From Caldanaerovirga acetigignens (GTDB lineage Bacteria; Bacillota; Thermosediminibacteria; Thermosediminibacterales; Thermosediminibacteraceae), in contig NZ_FRCR01000004.1 of assembly GCF_900142995.1 (NCBI RefSeq), forward strand, positions 62,001-126,000: a DNA stretch of 64,000 bases, written 5' to 3'. Made by a program: the position numbers and the translations under genes. Positions within the stretch are counted from its first letter, which is position 1, and each line of letters opens with the position of its first letter. Of the stretch, positions 36,437 through 44,771 are shown piece after piece. Under the pieces are notes generated by a model, which made no database searches, had not been told where the DNA came from, and was given only the letters and a program-made list of their open reading frames with translations.

Positions 36437-37514
36437 ATTGAAATTCCTCCCCGTAGCATAAAACTTCCTCTTCACCTTTCATCACTCGGCACACCGCCTC
36501 TGCCAATGCCTTCATCTCCTCCTCGCCCGGAATCCTCCTTACCGGCGCAATGAATTCTACTCTTTCCGATATAGCGTCACAGATCCGCTCGGACCTGGCA
36601 ATACCCCCTGTGAGGACTATAAAGTCCACTTCGCCTTTCAATACTGTCGCCATCTCTCCTATGCCTTTGGCTATCTGGTATATCATGGCATCTAAAAGGA
36701 GTGCGGATTTTTTATCGCCATTTTGTGCCCTTTCTTCCACTTCTTTTACATCTTTCGTGCCGAGGTACGAATAAAGACCGCCTTCCTGGATTAACTTTCT
36801 TTTTATCTCCTCTTTCGTATATTTGCCGCTGTAACACAATTCAACCAGCTCCAGTATGGGCAGCCCGCCTGATCTTTCAGGGGAAAAGGGTCCTTGGCAG
36901 TTTGAACTCTCCACATCCACCATCCGCCCTTTTTCGATGGCAGCAATGGAAATTCCTCCCCCAAGGTGGGCTACTATGAAATTGAGCTCCGTTGGTGTTT
37001 TCCCCAGCTCTTGGACAATTTTATACACGACGCGCCTGATATTGAGCGCATGGGAAAGGCTCTTTCTGTCTATTCCGAATAGCCCAGAAATCCGCGCCAC
37101 ATCTTCCATTTCATCAACCGAAACCGGGTCAACTACGTACGCCGGGATGCCCTTTTCTTTTGCTAAGCGGTGGGCGATGAAGGCCGAAACGTTAGAAGCG
37201 TGCTCTCCTCCCACTGCATTTTTTAAGTCTTCGAGCATCTTTTCATTTATGCGGTACGTCCCGGCTCTCACAGGCCGCATTATTCCTCCACGCGCTACAA
37301 TTACATCTATTTTGTCTAGTGGAAATCTCCTTTCCTTTAAAGCATTTATTACGGCTTTATAGCGGTAGTCCTGTTGATCTATAACTTTTTTGAACTTCTT
37401 CAATTCTTCATAATTGTGCACTATATTCTCGGTGAAAACTTCGTTTTCACCATCAAATATCGATATCTTAGTAGATGTTGAGCCCGGATTTATTGCAAGT
37501 ATATATAACCCCAT
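36429..37514 (-). CDS. buk: Butyrate (branched-chain fatty acid) kinase
   Basis: 361-residue acetokinase-family kinase making ATP from acyl phosphate. N-terminal phosphate loop ILAINPGSTSTKISIFDG, then VARGGIMRPVRAGTY, FIVAHLGGGISIAAI, CQGPFSPERSGGLP and IVLTGGIARSERI. It sits between leucine dehydrogenase and ptb in an operon, so isovaleryl/isobutyryl/2-methylbutyryl phosphate are probable substrates. Confidence 0.95.
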   Translation of the reverse strand: MGLYILAINPGSTSTKISIFDGENEVFTENIVHNYEELKKFKKVIDQQDYRYKAVINALKERRFPLDKIDVIVARGGIMRPVRAGTYRINEKMLEDLKNAVGGEHASNVSAFIAHRLAKEKGIPAYVVDPVSVDEMEDVARISGLFGIDRKSLSHALNIRRVVYKIVQELGKTPTELNFIVAHLGGGISIAAIEKGRMVDVESSNCQGPFSPERSGGLPILELVELCYSGKYTKEEIKRKLIQEGGLYSYLGTKDVKEVEERAQNGDKKSALLLDAMIYQIAKGIGEMATVLKGEVDFIVLTGGIARSERICDAISERVEFIAPVRRIPGEEEMKALAEAVCRVMKGEEEVLCYGEEFQYV

Positions 37515-37527
37515 AAAACCATCCCGC

Positions 37528-38625
37528 CTATCTTTTTACGTAATTGGTCTTAAGTTTTCCAATAACTTCTATTCTTTCTTCAGCAAGCCTATCAGCTACC
37601 TTGTGCGGAGGAATATTTTGTTCCTTACTTATTGTGAATATCTTGAGGAGTATATCATAAATGGCAGCAGCCTTCATCATTACCCTCTCATGCCTTTTTT
37701 CATCATCCTTATATTCCAGTTCGTCGGCTACCTGTATTAACCCTCCAGCGTTTATTACATAATCGGGGGCATATAAGATGCCTTTTTCGTGAAGAATATC
37801 TCCATGGCGCGGTTCTAGTAGCTGGTTGTTGGCAGCACCGGCTATTATTTTGCATTTTAATCTCGGTATGGTATCATCGTTCAATATCCCACCAAGTGCA
37901 CAAGGAGCAAATATATCGCATTCTACATCGTAAATCTTTTCAGTTTCTACTACTCCCACTTGAGAATGCTTCCTCTTGACCTTCTCAACATTTTCCTCGA
38001 TTATATCTGCTATTATTATCTTTGCTCCCTCTTCGGCGAGATAATCCGCTAAAATCTGCCCGACCTTGCCCACCCCTTGAATAGTAACTTTTAAGTCTTT
38101 CAAAGATTCTGTTCCAAAAACTACCTTGGCGGCAGCTTTCATTCCATTGTAAACACCGTAAGCCGTCGGAAGAGCAGAATTTCCGCTACCTCCATATTCC
38201 TCAGGCAACCCCACAATATAGTCGGATTCTCTGCTGGCATACACGAAATCCATTCCTGTAGTTCCTACATCGGTACCGGTGTAGTACCTCCCCCCTAAAG
38301 TCTGAACAAACCTACCCAATGCCCTAAAAAGCGCCTCCGACTTGTCTTTCTTCGGGTCACCTATGATTACCGTCTTTCCACCTCCGAAATTGTTGTCCGA
38401 TATGGCGCACTTATATGTCATGCCTTTTGCAAGCCGCATGGCATCGATCAGGGCTTCATTCTCCGATTCGTAAGGCCACATGCGGCATCCACCGAGCGCG
38501 GGACCTAAAGTGGTATCGTGAATGGCTATAATTGCCTTAAGTCCTGTGGTCTTATCGTAATTGAAAATTATCTGTTCGAAATCGTGCTTTTCCATTTCTT
38601 TAAAAATATCTATCTTCAAAATCAA
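37528..38625 (-). CDS. Leucine (branched-chain amino acid) dehydrogenase
   Basis: 365-residue Glu/Leu/Phe/Val dehydrogenase, deaminating leucine, valine or isoleucine to the 2-oxoacid with NAD+. LKAIIAIHDTTLGPALGGCRMW holds the substrate-binding region; NFGGGKTVIIGDP contains the catalytic Lys; GTDVGTTGMDFVY and VTIQGVGKVGQILADYLAE form the NAD-binding part. The start is TTG 38625 or the in-frame TTG 38619, both behind AGGGAGG. First gene of a five-gene operon with buk, ptb, iorA and iorB under a -24/-12 promoter. Confidence 0.94.
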   Translation of the reverse strand: MILKIDIFKEMEKHDFEQIIFNYDKTTGLKAIIAIHDTTLGPALGGCRMWPYESENEALIDAMRLAKGMTYKCAISDNNFGGGKTVIIGDPKKDKSEALFRALGRFVQTLGGRYYTGTDVGTTGMDFVYASRESDYIVGLPEEYGGSGNSALPTAYGVYNGMKAAAKVVFGTESLKDLKVTIQGVGKVGQILADYLAEEGAKIIIADIIEENVEKVKRKHSQVGVVETEKIYDVECDIFAPCALGGILNDDTIPRLKCKIIAGAANNQLLEPRHGDILHEKGILYAPDYVINAGGLIQVADELEYKDDEKRHERVMMKAAAIYDILLKIFTISKEQNIPPHKVADRLAEERIEVIGKLKTNYVKR

Positions 38626-38663
38626 TCAACCCTCCCTTTTCTCTTTTTGAATAAATAAAAAAA

Positions 38664-38680
38664 AGCAAAAAATATACCAA
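38664..38680 (-). promoter_or_regulatory. Sigma-54 (-24/-12) promoter of the branched-chain amino acid operon
   Basis: Minus strand TTGGTATATTTTTTGCT, with GG and GC 12 bases apart. The predicted start site near 38653 leaves a leader of about 28 bases before the leucine dehydrogenase start. Confidence 0.78.
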
Positions 38681-38717
38681 TCGGCCAAACACCTTGAGGG
38701 GAGGGTTTCCCGTGTAA

Positions 38718-38804
38718 TTTTGTTCTCACTCATGTATACTTTTGTTCTCATTGATTATTTTGCAGGGAATTGATACACAATTAATGTATACTATTATTCT
38801 CATT
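38718..38804. promoter_or_regulatory. Repeated upstream activator elements (ATGTATACT...TTCTCATT)
   Basis: Two 21-bp direct repeats at 38732-38752 and 38784-38804 (ATGTATACT, three variable bases, then TTCTCATT) start 52 bases apart, close to five helical turns. A third partial copy (TTTTGTTCTCACT) lies at 38718-38730. They sit between the -24 element and the divergently placed activator gene's 3' side, the expected place for enhancer sites. Confidence 0.65.
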
Positions 38805-38822
38805 TTTTCGCAATCGTCGCAT

Positions 38823-40226
38823 TTATTCGTTTGTTTCGTTACTTTCTAATAACTTTAACTTTTTATAAAGTGCCCTTCTTGTTATTCCGAGGTCTTTTGC
38901 CACTTCTGTTTTTGACTTTTTCTTACTCAGAAAATAACTGATGACCTTTGTCTCAAACTCTTTTTTCACTTGCTCCCAATTCTTGCCATTCAAATTTATA
39001 ATAATCTCGCCATCCTCGAGCTGGCTCATGATTCCTTGCTGTTCCACTAACTCCGGTAGGTATTCGGGTTTTATCTCCTTATCAGAAATATCCATGTTTA
39101 TCATTGCTCGGCTTATCACATTTTCTAACTCTCTCACGTTTCCGGGCCAATCATAGGCTATTAAAACCTCCAAAGCTTTTTTTGATATAGAATTAACCCC
39201 TCTTCCATACTTTTGGTTGTACTTTTTTATTATGTTCTTACAAAGGAGCGGTATATCCTCCTTTCTTTCTCTCAAAGGCGGTATTGTTATCCTCACTACG
39301 TTGAGTCGGTAATAAAGGTCGTGTCTGAAATTTCCCTTTCGCACTTCTTCTTCTAAATTACGGTTGGTTGCCGCTATAATCCTAACGTCGACTTTCTTCG
39401 GAACGGTGCTACCTATCCTCATCACTTCTTGCTCTTGAAGCACCCGCAAAAGCTTTGCCTGAGCAGGAAGGCTGAATTCGCTTATCTCGTCTAAAAACAG
39501 CGTCCCGCCGTCAGCCTGTTCAAAAAATCCTTTTTTCCCATACCTAAGCGAACCGGTGAATGAACCCCCTTCGTATCCGAAAAGCTCGCTTTCCAAAAGT
39601 TCTTTATTTATTGCAGCACAGTTAACCCTTACAAACGGTCCTGAAGCCCTTGGACTCATATTATGAATGGCGTGCGCGAAGAGTTCCTTGCCGGTTCCGC
39701 TCTCTCCAACGAGTAATACCGTTGCCGACACGCCGGCACAGGCTTTAGCCTCCTCTTTTGCCTTCACTATCTTTTCGCTGTTTCCCAATATATCATCCAG
39801 AGTATACTTGGACTCCAAATTGCGAAGCATCCTCGTCTTTTGTTCCAATTCCCTGCTCATCCTTTTAATCTCTGAAATGTCGTGCATTACGCCTACGCTT
39901 CCCACCAGTTCACCTTTGATGTAAATCGGTTTTGCACTGCAAAGGACCTCTCGCTTATCTGGACCCACCCGACGGAGGAGGTTGGAAAATTCCCTTTTTT
40001 CGCGAATCGATTTGATGAGAACGCTGTCACTTTCCGCAATGTCGACATCCGCTGGTTTTCCCACCACATCTTCTTCCGAAAGACCGCTTAAGTTTTTATA
40101 AGCCTGGTTCACCATTATGCATTTTCCTTCTCTATCGGCCACCATAACGGCATCCGGAATCATTTCGATGATATTTTTTAAAAGCTCTATCACATATTCT
40201 GCCTCGCCATTGAGAGAGGGTGCCAT
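38823..40226 (-). CDS. PAS-AAA+ sigma-54 activator (BkdR/RocR-like) with GSFTGS loop
   Basis: 467-residue enhancer-binding protein. A PAS sensor about 10-115 ([22 protein letters not shown]), a coiled linker, then AAA+ about 145-375 with [15 protein letters not shown] (Walker A) and [11 protein letters not shown] (Walker B). Arg fingers are expected near [19 protein letters not shown]. The C-terminal Fis-type helix-turn-helix reads [20 protein letters not shown]. The loop that contacts sigma-54 is GSFTGS rather than the usual GAFTGA. It lies directly upstream of the branched-chain amino acid operon and probably activates it. ATG start with GGAGGGG. Confidence 0.92.
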   Translation of the reverse strand: MAPSLNGEAEYVIELLKNIIEMIPDAVMVADREGKCIMVNQAYKNLSGLSEEDVVGKPADVDIAESDSVLIKSIREKREFSNLLRRVGPDKREVLCSAKPIYIKGELVGSVGVMHDISEIKRMSRELEQKTRMLRNLESKYTLDDILGNSEKIVKAKEEAKACAGVSATVLLVGESGTGKELFAHAIHNMSPRASGPFVRVNCAAINKELLESELFGYEGGSFTGSLRYGKKGFFEQADGGTLFLDEISEFSLPAQAKLLRVLQEQEVMRIGSTVPKKVDVRIIAATNRNLEEEVRKGNFRHDLYYRLNVVRITIPPLRERKEDIPLLCKNIIKKYNQKYGRGVNSISKKALEVLIAYDWPGNVRELENVISRAMINMDISDKEIKPEYLPELVEQQGIMSQLEDGEIIINLNGKNWEQVKKEFETKVISYFLSKKKSKTEVAKDLGITRRALYKKLKLLESNETNE

Positions 40227-40327
40227 AAATACCCCTCCAATATGATGTGTTAATATGCTATAATTAATTATAATTTAATATGGCTGAAAAGTTAAAACAA
40301 AAAATTTGGTAAGCTGGGGGTTATAGC

Positions 40328-41008
40328 TTGGAAAATGAAATTTTAGCCATATTAACTTCCATCGAGGAAAAGTTAAATTCCTCCTCCATTTCTCCGAGAA
40401 TTAGAGCTTCACTGACGAGGGAGCTTGCAAAGGCAAAAAGTCGTTACTGTAATTTTAATGCCAGTTTGTTAAAAGGAGAAACTAAAAAACAGGTCTATGA
40501 ATCTCTCACGAAAAAAGGCAAAGATTTGCTAAAAAACAGCAGCAACTTGAATAATGTTTACTCTTATTTGCGGTATGCCAATGCCGCCTATTTTGATTTT
40601 ACTAATTCCTTAGAACCGTTGAATACGGGAATTAGACTTTTTACTCTAACCTCAGCCCTACTTATAGCCCTTTCACCGCAATTTCTGGGTGCAATTTTTT
40701 CCTTTGTCTTGGTGCTCCCAATTTTCTTGGGGTTAAATGCTTTGAAGAAAAGGAGCTCCTTTGGTTACATTATGGCTTCGTTTATATTTCCAGTTTCCCT
40801 TGTGGTATCCACGCTCTGGCTCAGGTTCGGATACCGGGTTTTAAAAGACTATTCCGAGGTGCTTATTGAAACTGTGCAGGCAACAGGAAAATCGCCTGAA
40901 ATTGCTCGGTTTTTGATTACAATCCCGCCCCTGCTTTCGCTTTTGCTCCTTATTTCGGCTTGTCTAATGATGATTAATCTATATAAAATGCGGGATGCGT
41001 TAATATAA
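40328..41008 (+). CDS. Unknown four-helix membrane protein
   Basis: 226-residue protein that I do not recognise. The N-terminal 95 residues are charged and helical, probably cytoplasmic (ILTSIEEKLNSSSISPRIRA, RELAKAKSRYCNF). Membrane segments follow at about 103-122, 123-140, 146-168 and 195-218. It starts at TTG 40328 with GGGGG nearby, is divergent from the sigma-54 activator, and ends at a terminator. A role linked to the neighbouring operons is possible but unsupported. Confidence 0.7.
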   Translation: MENEILAILTSIEEKLNSSSISPRIRASLTRELAKAKSRYCNFNASLLKGETKKQVYESLTKKGKDLLKNSSNLNNVYSYLRYANAAYFDFTNSLEPLNTGIRLFTLTSALLIALSPQFLGAIFSFVLVLPIFLGLNALKKRSSFGYIMASFIFPVSLVVSTLWLRFGYRVLKDYSEVLIETVQATGKSPEIARFLITIPPLLSLLLLISACLMMINLYKMRDALI

Positions 41009-41028
41009 TTTTAATATAATTAAAAATC

Positions 41029-41059
41029 AAACCCCCAGGCATTATGCCCAGGGGTTTTT
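41029..41059 (+). terminator. Intrinsic terminator after the membrane protein gene
   Basis: AAACCCC pairs with GGGGTTT around an inner GGCA/TGCC stem, followed by TTTTT. Confidence 0.85.
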
Positions 41060-41080
41060 AATGGGAGGGGTTTAGCAATA

Positions 41081-41803
41081 TTAAAGTATCTTGCTTAAAA
41101 ACTCCTTTGTCCTCGTATTTTGCGGGTTTTCGAAAATTTCTTTCGGGGTACCTTCTTCCAGTATCTTTCCTTCATCCATGAAAAGCACCCTGTCTCCCAC
41201 TTCCCTCGCAAACCTCATCTCGTGGGTAACTACCACCATAGTCATACCATCCGAAGCCAGGTCCTTCATTACATCCAGAACTTCCTTTATCATCTCCGGA
41301 TCAAGGGCAGATGTTGGCTCGTCAAACAGCATAACTTTCGGATTCATAGCTAGGGCCCTTGCAATGGCGACCCGCTGTTTTTGCCCACCTGAAAGGGAAG
41401 CGGGAAAACATTCCGCCTTATCGGCAAGACCCACCCTTTCCAGCAATTCCATTGCTTTTTCTCTAGCGTCGTTGGGGGATATCCCCTTAACTTTTATCGG
41501 CGCAAGTGTTATGTTTTCTATTACTGTCTTATGGGGGAAAAGGTTAAAATGCTGGAAAACCATCCCCACATCCTGCCTGATTTTGTTTATATCTGTAGAC
41601 GGATCGAGTAGCGACTTGCCCTCTATTTTTACTTCTCCTCTCGTAGGTCTTTCCAATAGGTTAAGACACCTCAAAAATGTGCTCTTTCCCGAACCGCTGG
41701 GGCCTATTACAACCACAACTTCTCCTTTTTGTATCCTTGTATTGATGCCCTTTAATACTTCAAGTTTTCCAAAATTTTTATGAAGGTCTCTTACTTCAAT
41801 CAC
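41081..41803 (-). CDS. glnQ: Polar amino acid ABC transporter, ATP-binding protein
   Basis: About 240 residues, GlnQ/HisP type. Walker [17 protein letters not shown]-loop [15 protein letters not shown], signature [17 protein letters not shown], Walker [16 protein letters not shown]-loop VVVTHEM. I prefer the GTG at 41803, which overlaps the permease stop and gives the usual [12 protein letters not shown] start; the frame is open to 41827. It energises the GlnP-like permease upstream. Confidence 0.93.
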   Translation of the reverse strand: MIEVRDLHKNFGKLEVLKGINTRIQKGEVVVVIGPSGSGKSTFLRCLNLLERPTRGEVKIEGKSLLDPSTDINKIRQDVGMVFQHFNLFPHKTVIENITLAPIKVKGISPNDAREKAMELLERVGLADKAECFPASLSGGQKQRVAIARALAMNPKVMLFDEPTSALDPEMIKEVLDVMKDLASDGMTMVVVTHEMRFAREVGDRVLFMDEGKILEEGTPKEIFENPQNTRTKEFLSKIL

Positions 41804-42458
41804 TGGCCGCCAGTCTCCTTTCGACAATCGACATAAGCCACGAAAAACTCACCGTCATGACGAAGTAAAAAGCCGCTGCCGTCAAATAAGGCTCAAAAGG
41901 CCTGTAGGTATTTCCGGCTACGATCTGGGCAGCCCTGGTAAGTTCTGGAAATCCTATAGTTGTGGCAAGAGATGAGTTCTTTAAAAGCGTCACAAACTCA
42001 TTGCCCAAAGGAGGAATCATTTTCTTAAACGCCTGCGGCAGTATAATATACCTCATAGCCTGACTGTATGTCATCCCCAAAGACCTTGCCGCTTCCATCT
42101 GACCTTTGTCTACGGCGAGGATTCCTCCCCTTACTATTTCGGCCACATATCCCCCGCTGTTAATACCCAGTGCCAGCACTGCTGCCGGAAATTCGGGTAT
42201 GGTAAACCCTAAAATTTGCGGAAGGCCGAAATAGAATATGAGTAATTGGACAAGGAGGGGAGTGCCCCTTATTATTTCCACATAAGCGCTACACAAAAAT
42301 CTCACCGCGAAAATTCGGGACATCTTCCCCATTCCCATAAACGTCCCTATGACTATGCCAATGAGCACCGCAAGCAGAGTAATTTCAAAGGCTGTAAGAG
42401 CTCCTCTGAAAAATAGGTGAATGTAAGGTATGACTATTGAAAAATTCAATTTGTCCAA
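41796..42458 (-). CDS. glnP: Polar amino acid ABC transporter, permease
   Basis: 220-residue HisM/GlnP-type permease with about five helices. It shows [20 protein letters not shown] and the cytoplasmic coupling loop [22 protein letters not shown] that contacts the ATPase. TTG start behind AAAGGAG. Middle gene of the binding protein-permease-ATPase operon. Confidence 0.93.
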   Translation of the reverse strand: MDKLNFSIVIPYIHLFFRGALTAFEITLLAVLIGIVIGTFMGMGKMSRIFAVRFLCSAYVEIIRGTPLLVQLLIFYFGLPQILGFTIPEFPAAVLALGINSGGYVAEIVRGGILAVDKGQMEAARSLGMTYSQAMRYIILPQAFKKMIPPLGNEFVTLLKNSSLATTIGFPELTRAAQIVAGNTYRPFEPYLTAAAFYFVMTVSFSWLMSIVERRLAASD

Positions 42459-42485
42459 CTAAATTTTCTCCTTTCAGTGTTAGAA

Positions 42486-43334
42486 CTAATTTGACGGCTT
42501 AAAATCTACAAACCATTTTTTAACGAGTTTTTCATGCTCCCCGCTTTCCTTGAGGTCATTTATAACCTTATTCACCACTTCGAGGAGTTTTACATCTTCT
42601 TTTCTCAATACCACAGCTTTTGCAGCGTCGTCCAACATATCACCGATGAGTTCCAATTTCCCCGGATTGTTAGCTGCATAAGCTTGTGCTACTGCAAAGT
42701 CTATAATAACTGCTTCGATGCGCTTATTTAAGAGGTCCATCATTGCCGCATCTACCGTATCAAACTGCTTCAGTTTTGCACCTTCTATCTTTTTTGCTTC
42801 TTCTTCACCGGTAGTACTTATCTGCACCCCTATGGTTTTGCCTTTAAGGTCTTCTTTGCTTTTGACGCCACTTCCTACATAAGTTATAATTTGCTGTCCT
42901 CCTTCTAGGTATGGCTCAGAAAAATTTACGCTCTCTTTCCTATCCTCTGTTATGGTAAAACCTGCAATTCCGATATCAACAGTCTTTGTAAGCACCGCAG
43001 AAATTATGCTCTTAAAGTCCATATCCTTTATTTCCAGTTCAACTCCCAGCTCATCCGCTATGGCTTTTGCTAAATCGATGTCAAAACCTACTATTTGATC
43101 CTTTCCATTTACCACCTGGTGAAATTCAAAAGGCGGATAATCAGCACTGGTGCCAACTACAAGCTTCCCCGCTTTCTTTATCCGTTCTACCTCATCTTGA
43201 GCGCTTTCTTGGGTATTTGCACTTTCTTTAGCATTTTGCTGGCTCGCTGTCTGTTTTTGCCCGCATCCCGCAGCCCCGAGAGTAAGAACCGCTGTAAATA
43301 CTATGATCATCAGTATTGTGATGATTTTTTTCAT
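42486..43334 (-). CDS. Amino acid ABC transporter substrate-binding lipoprotein
   Basis: 282-residue SBP family 3 protein. A lipoprotein signal (MKKIITILMIIVFTAVLTLG then AAGC) is followed by a linker rich in Gln/Ser and the binding domain: KLVVGTSADYPPFEFHQ, IVGFDIDLAKAIADELGVEL, KTVDIGIAGFTITEDRK, and GKTIGVQISTTGEE. These are typical of glutamine/cystine/arginine binding proteins; the ligand cannot be fixed. The start is ATG 43334 with AAAGGAGG ten bases upstream; the frame is open to 43379. Confidence 0.92.
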   Translation of the reverse strand: MKKIITILMIIVFTAVLTLGAAGCGQKQTASQQNAKESANTQESAQDEVERIKKAGKLVVGTSADYPPFEFHQVVNGKDQIVGFDIDLAKAIADELGVELEIKDMDFKSIISAVLTKTVDIGIAGFTITEDRKESVNFSEPYLEGGQQIITYVGSGVKSKEDLKGKTIGVQISTTGEEEAKKIEGAKLKQFDTVDAAMMDLLNKRIEAVIIDFAVAQAYAANNPGKLELIGDMLDDAAKAVVLRKEDVKLLEVVNKVINDLKESGEHEKLVKKWFVDFKPSN

Positions 43335-43370
43335 TACAATTTTGCCTCCTTTTTCACGCTTTTGGGTATA

Positions 43371-43399
43371 ATTATACATTGCTCGGAATAATATTTCAA
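43371..43399 (-). promoter_or_regulatory. Sigma-A promoter of the amino acid ABC operon
   Basis: Minus strand TTGAAA, 17 bases, TATAAT, about 36 bases before the lipoprotein start. Confidence 0.68.
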
Positions 43400-43406
43400 T
43401 ACGTTT

Positions 43407-43439
43407 TTAAAAAAATAAAAGGTCCGGTATTCCGGACCT
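43407..43439 (-). terminator. Intrinsic terminator after the zinc-ribbon gene
   Basis: AGGTCCGG/CCGGACCT stem followed on the minus strand by TTTTTATTTTTTT. Confidence 0.88.
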
Positions 43440-43470
43440 CTATTTTGCGCAAGTCGGCTTTTAAACATGC

Positions 43471-43779
43471 TTAAAGTTCGCTTGCAACCCTGTGCTTCCT
43501 GAAGCATTCGCTGCAGTACACCGGCCTGTCATTTCTTGGCTTGAAGGGAACCTTTGTCGGTGCCCCGCAGTCGGCGCAAACCGCATCGTATAGCGTCCTC
43601 TGCGCTGGTTTTCGCCCTCCAAAATCCCTCCTGTTTGCCTTTCTCGCATCTCTGCATGCCTTGCAGCGGCTGGGCTCATTTTCGAAGCCCTTCTGCGCGT
43701 AGAATTCCTGTTCGCCTGCTGTAAAGACGAACTCCTTCCCGCAGTCTTTGCATACTAATACCTTGTCCTGGAATGCCAT
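43471..43779 (-). CDS. Zinc-ribbon protein with three CxxC pairs
   Basis: 102-residue protein of the CxxC-x17-CxxC type: VCKDCGKEF with RCKACRDAR about 27 residues later form a first zinc finger, and AVCADCGAP with VYCSECF a second. It is highly basic between the fingers (KANRRDFGGRKPAQR), suggesting nucleic-acid or ribosome binding. Proteins of this design are common in Clostridia and Chloroflexi, without proven function. ATG start with GAGGGG. The structured RNA described at 43808-43934 lies about 30 bases upstream in the same orientation, so it may form the leader of this mRNA. Confidence 0.85.
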   Translation of the reverse strand: MAFQDKVLVCKDCGKEFVFTAGEQEFYAQKGFENEPSRCKACRDARKANRRDFGGRKPAQRTLYDAVCADCGAPTKVPFKPRNDRPVYCSECFRKHRVASEL

Positions 43780-43807
43780 TAAAAAAACCCCTCACTTTGA
43801 TTTAGAT

Positions 43808-43934
43808 TCTTCCGGCATTCCTTAGCTGACCTGGTCATCCCCTCCGTTGGCCGCCCTGGGTGTTAATACCCTCGAGGGAGTCGCTTTGCCCGCGGCAGGC
43901 TTCGACTTTCAACCACAGACCTAAGCAATGCCTT
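43808..43934 (-). ncRNA. Structured RNA, probably a raiA-motif RNA
   Basis: About 125-nt element with nested helices visible by eye on the minus strand. The closing stem is GGCATTGCTTAG (forward 43921-43932) with CTAAGGAATGCC (43814-43825), one mismatch; inside it are GGTC/GACC, GGTTG/CCAAC, a GTCG...CGAC arm capped by GCCTG/CGGGC, and a GGGCAAAGCGACTCCC-like core. From memory this resembles the raiA-motif RNA of Clostridia. That motif often lies near raiA, comFC and flagellar genes, which fits the flaG-fliD-fliS genes just upstream. It has its own promoter. I cannot run a covariance search, so the family name is tentative; the structure is clear. Confidence 0.68.
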
Positions 43935-43940
43935 ACGCTA

Positions 43941-43969
43941 ATTATATACCTTAAAAAGAAAAAAAGCAA
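43941..43969 (-). promoter_or_regulatory. Sigma-A promoter of the structured RNA
   Basis: Minus strand TTGCTT, 17 bases, TATAAT; the -10 box ends seven bases before the closing helix. Predicted start near 43934. Confidence 0.72.
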
Positions 43970-43974
43970 GAAAA

Positions 43975-44145
43975 ATTTGTTTTTCGCCTCTAAAACAATT
44001 CTGTCGCTCTAGATGAAATTATGCTCCACCATGGTTTCTGCACTTCATATATTACTTGTGCGTTACTGAGTTCTCTTCCTGGTGTTTAAATAGCCGCCTT
44101 TGTAATATAATTATAATCCACTCGAAGCAATGTTTTTAAAGTTTC
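43975..44145. other. Intergenic stretch, nothing recognised
   Basis: Between the RNA promoter and the lytic transglycosylase terminator I see no gene, only AT-rich sequence with possible -10-like boxes. Confidence 0.5.
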
Positions 44146-44170
44146 AGCCTGCTCAAGGAAAGAGCAGGCT
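44146..44170 (-). terminator. Intrinsic terminator of the flagellar operon
   Basis: AGCCTGCTC/GAGCAGGCT stem, seven-base loop, followed on the minus strand by GAAACTTT. Confidence 0.75.
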
Positions 44171-44188
44171 TTGAAATCAAAGAAAAAA

Positions 44189-44746
44189 TTAATTTTCCTT
44201 CATGCTCATGTAATATTTCATTACCTTTTCCACATATTCCTGAGTCTCCCTGAAGGGGGGAATTCCTCCATGTTTCTCGACACTAAAAGGCCCGGCATTG
44301 TATGCTGCTAAAGCTTTAACAACGTCGCCGTCGTAACGTTCGAGGAGATTTTTTAGATAAAAAACTCCTCCCAGCACGTTTTCTTTTATGTCGTAGGGAT
44401 TCACCCCTAGACTTGTTGCAGTCGTCGGCATGAGCTGCATTATTCCCACTGCGCCTTTATTGGACACGGCATTCTGTCTGAAATTGGACTCCGCCTTAGC
44501 TACCGCAAGGGCTAAATCCGCATCCACACCTAACGCTCTTGCCGTTCGCTTTATTATTTCCTTCGCCTTCTTTTCGGAGATATCTCCCTCCGGTACATTA
44601 TCTTTCTCTTTGTTTAGCTTTGTCTCATATTCATTTATCGCATTTTCTAGAATTCCTCCGAAACTTTTTTCTCTATTTACGTTAAACCTCGCTTTTATCT
44701 CCTCTATTCGAGCGATTACCCGCTGTATGCCCGTCAAATCAACCAT
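44189..44746 (-). CDS. Lytic transglycosylase (SLT domain)
   Basis: 185-residue muramidase-like enzyme cleaving peptidoglycan. The SLT domain occupies the C-terminal 120 residues: LALAVAKAESNFRQNAVS with the catalytic Glu of AESNF, NKGAVGIMQLMPTTA, GGVFYLKNLLERYDGD and ALAAYNAGPFSV. No signal peptide is seen, as is common for flagellum-linked transglycosylases in Firmicutes, which may be exported otherwise. The likely start is ATG 44746 (MVDLTGIQRV); the frame is open to 44803, overlapping the fliT-like gene. Last gene of the flagellar operon. Confidence 0.88.
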   Translation of the reverse strand: MVDLTGIQRVIARIEEIKARFNVNREKSFGGILENAINEYETKLNKEKDNVPEGDISEKKAKEIIKRTARALGVDADLALAVAKAESNFRQNAVSNKGAVGIMQLMPTTATSLGVNPYDIKENVLGGVFYLKNLLERYDGDVVKALAAYNAGPFSVEKHGGIPPFRETQEYVEKVMKYYMSMKEN

Positions 44747-44771
44747 TTTAAAACCCGCTCCCAAAAAAGTA

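Noticed and set aside
43810-43935. Small SRP RNA or a c-di-AMP/c-di-GMP riboswitch
   Set aside because: Short matches (ACCAGGTCAG, GTCAGCTAA, GCAAAGC) recall these classes, but the SRP apical GGAA hairpin and the full riboswitch cores are not in the right order; the raiA-like layout fits better.
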